A DNA stretch of 64,000 nt from Panaeolus papilionaceus (lineage: Eukaryota > Basidiomycota > Agaricomycetes > Agaricales), in assembly GCA_015501605.1 (NCBI GenBank), contig JADNRZ010000012.1, positions 62,001 to 126,000 on the forward strand, in the 5' to 3' direction. This document shows, piece after piece, positions 62,868 through 64,000 of the stretch. The notes beneath the pieces are model-generated. The model worked only from the letters and a program-made list of their open reading frames with translations. It was not told where the DNA came from and made no database searches. The translations under genes and the position numbers were made by a program. Numbering within the stretch: position 1 is the stretch's first letter; each line of letters opens with the position of its first letter.

Positions 62868-64000
62868 TCATGCAGAACTGTATTGAATCATGAGCGCGTC
62901 AGGCCATGGGCAAATCATGCCCTTGAGGTTGATATACGCAGTCTTGGGTGCCCCATGCCATTCCTCAGAGAAGCTATAAAAGCAACTGGAGTTTAGTTTT
63001 TTTTTTATAAAGACAAAGAAAATAAAAATACATACCGAGTGAAGGTACCCGAACGACCAGGTCCGCGTTGAACATCTTTGAGACTCAACACTTTTGCGAC
63101 AATAGCAGGAGCGGTCTAATCATAAATGTCAGTCATACCGAACAGCTATGTTGTTCAAAATTAGAACTTACTGCTTTGAAGAACTCCGAGGTCATTAACC
63201 CGTGCTCGCCAAAGTCAATGAGAGGAGAAACCTTGGGTGACCTGGTTACATCGAAGGAACTCGCGGTGGCGCCATAAGCGGCAAGATCGGTGTTGGCTTG
63301 AGTGATGCTGGCAAACACAGTTTGCCCTGCTTTAACTTCGACACCCGCCAAAACGTCGTCCTTGGCAGCTGTTCGATACACTCCGGTAACCGGAGGGTCC
63401 AACCGAAGTGCCTCAAGAATGTAGGCTTCGATTTTCGCAGAAGCATCTGCTCCTGAAGATGCAGCAAGCTTGACTATCTCTTCGCGAGCAACCTTCTTGT
63501 CGTCGTCGAGGTAGAAGTTGATTATATGAGAGACAGCCTGAGAGTAAAGCGCCGCAGAAGGGATGAGTGCTGCAAACAAGGCAGCGGTGAACTCTTTGCG
63601 CGAAGATCCTTTGCCAGCAGTTGCCCACAGCTTCTTCAAGAAGGCATGAGGGTCACTTCCCTCGACACCTTGGTGGTTTCTGGAGTCAGAGATTGACGGC
63701 ATCCATGAATCGATCTTGTCGATGTGCTCCTTCATGAATTCCATGACCTCCGACGCGTTTTTCTGTGACCTTTCTCGGAGCTTCCAATCGTCAACGGGGT
63801 CGGTGTTGAGGTAAACATAGTTTGCCACATCGGCCCACTTGTCGTAGGTAATCTGCTCGTACCAAGCACCATGACGGTTGGACCTTGTCTTCAAAGGTAA
63901 TCCGGCCTACGAAACCACGTGTCAGACAAGAATCAACGGCGACTTGAGCCTTGCGTCAACTTACAATTTCCTGACAGATCCAGTGAAGAGGAACCAAGTT
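62868..64000 (-). CDS. Psi-producing oxygenase (linoleate diol synthase type), 3' part (P450 domain)
   Basis: Fatty-acid oxygenase with an N-terminal haem dioxygenase (off the right edge) and a C-terminal P450-like domain, making oxylipin signals. Seen here: LVPLHWICQEI (63964-64000), AGLPLKTRSNRHGAWYEQIT, DKWADVANYVYLNTDP, the I-helix-like stretch, AYILEALRLDPPVTGVYRTA (ExxR-like helix region), DDVLAGVEVKAGQTVF, then SPLIDFGEHGLMTSEFFKA where the haem loop should be, and the C-terminus KTAYINLKGMICPWPDAL ending YSSA. Introns interrupt after QEI, FFKA and GTFTR. The loop lacks the cysteine thiolate expected in an active P450 (see findings), as reported for some Ppo proteins such as PpoC. Confidence 0.87.

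Overview
The window is nuclear DNA of a filamentous basidiomycete, most likely an Agaricomycete. Genes are split by many GT-AG introns of about 43-90 nt. The gene set (class II myosin, GCP2, Ypk/Gad8-type AGC kinase, psi-producing oxygenase, GH95 fucosidases, Cid1-type nucleotidyltransferase, F-box/LRR proteins) fits that group. All functional calls come from reading motifs; no database search was run.

Left arm, 1-12 kb: the 5' part of a type II P-type cation ATPase, a Qc t-SNARE, an unusual GNAT acetyltransferase joined to an Mss4/Dss4-like zinc domain, a secreted GH95 enzyme followed by a broken fragment of another GH95 copy, an intron-containing tRNA-Gly(GCC), and V-ATPase subunit E.

Polysaccharide block, 15.5-26.6 kb: a multi-membrane family 2 glycosyltransferase and a type II membrane GH16 enzyme stand head to head with only 197 bp between their start codons, and a second GH95 enzyme lies tail to tail with the GH16 gene. 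Together with the GH95 at 5-9 kb this looks like a locus for making and remodelling extracellular or wall glycan. A joint role is inference from proximity. The 752-nt first long intron of the GT2 gene holds a GC-rich, coding-like stretch on the opposite strand.

Accessory stretch, 28-41 kb: a small serine palmitoyltransferase-subunit-like gene, a frame-broken F-box/LRR gene, a nest of three related inverted-repeat elements (a 229-bp MITE, a 520-bp Tc1/mariner derivative keeping only the DNA-binding part of a transposase, and a decayed copy), a head-to-head pair of unrecognised paralogous genes that share an N-terminal module but have different C-terminal halves, HMG-CoA lyase with an apparent 6-nt microexon, and an intact F-box/LRR gene.

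Right arm, 41.5-64 kb: dense housekeeping genes: gamma-tubulin complex GCP2, a four-helix membrane protein, an AGC kinase, a Cid1-like nucleotidyltransferase, a single-pass membrane protein with a Gly/Ser/Asn-rich stalk, class II myosin heavy chain, and the 3' part of a psi-producing oxygenase whose P450 domain seems to lack the haem-ligand cysteine.
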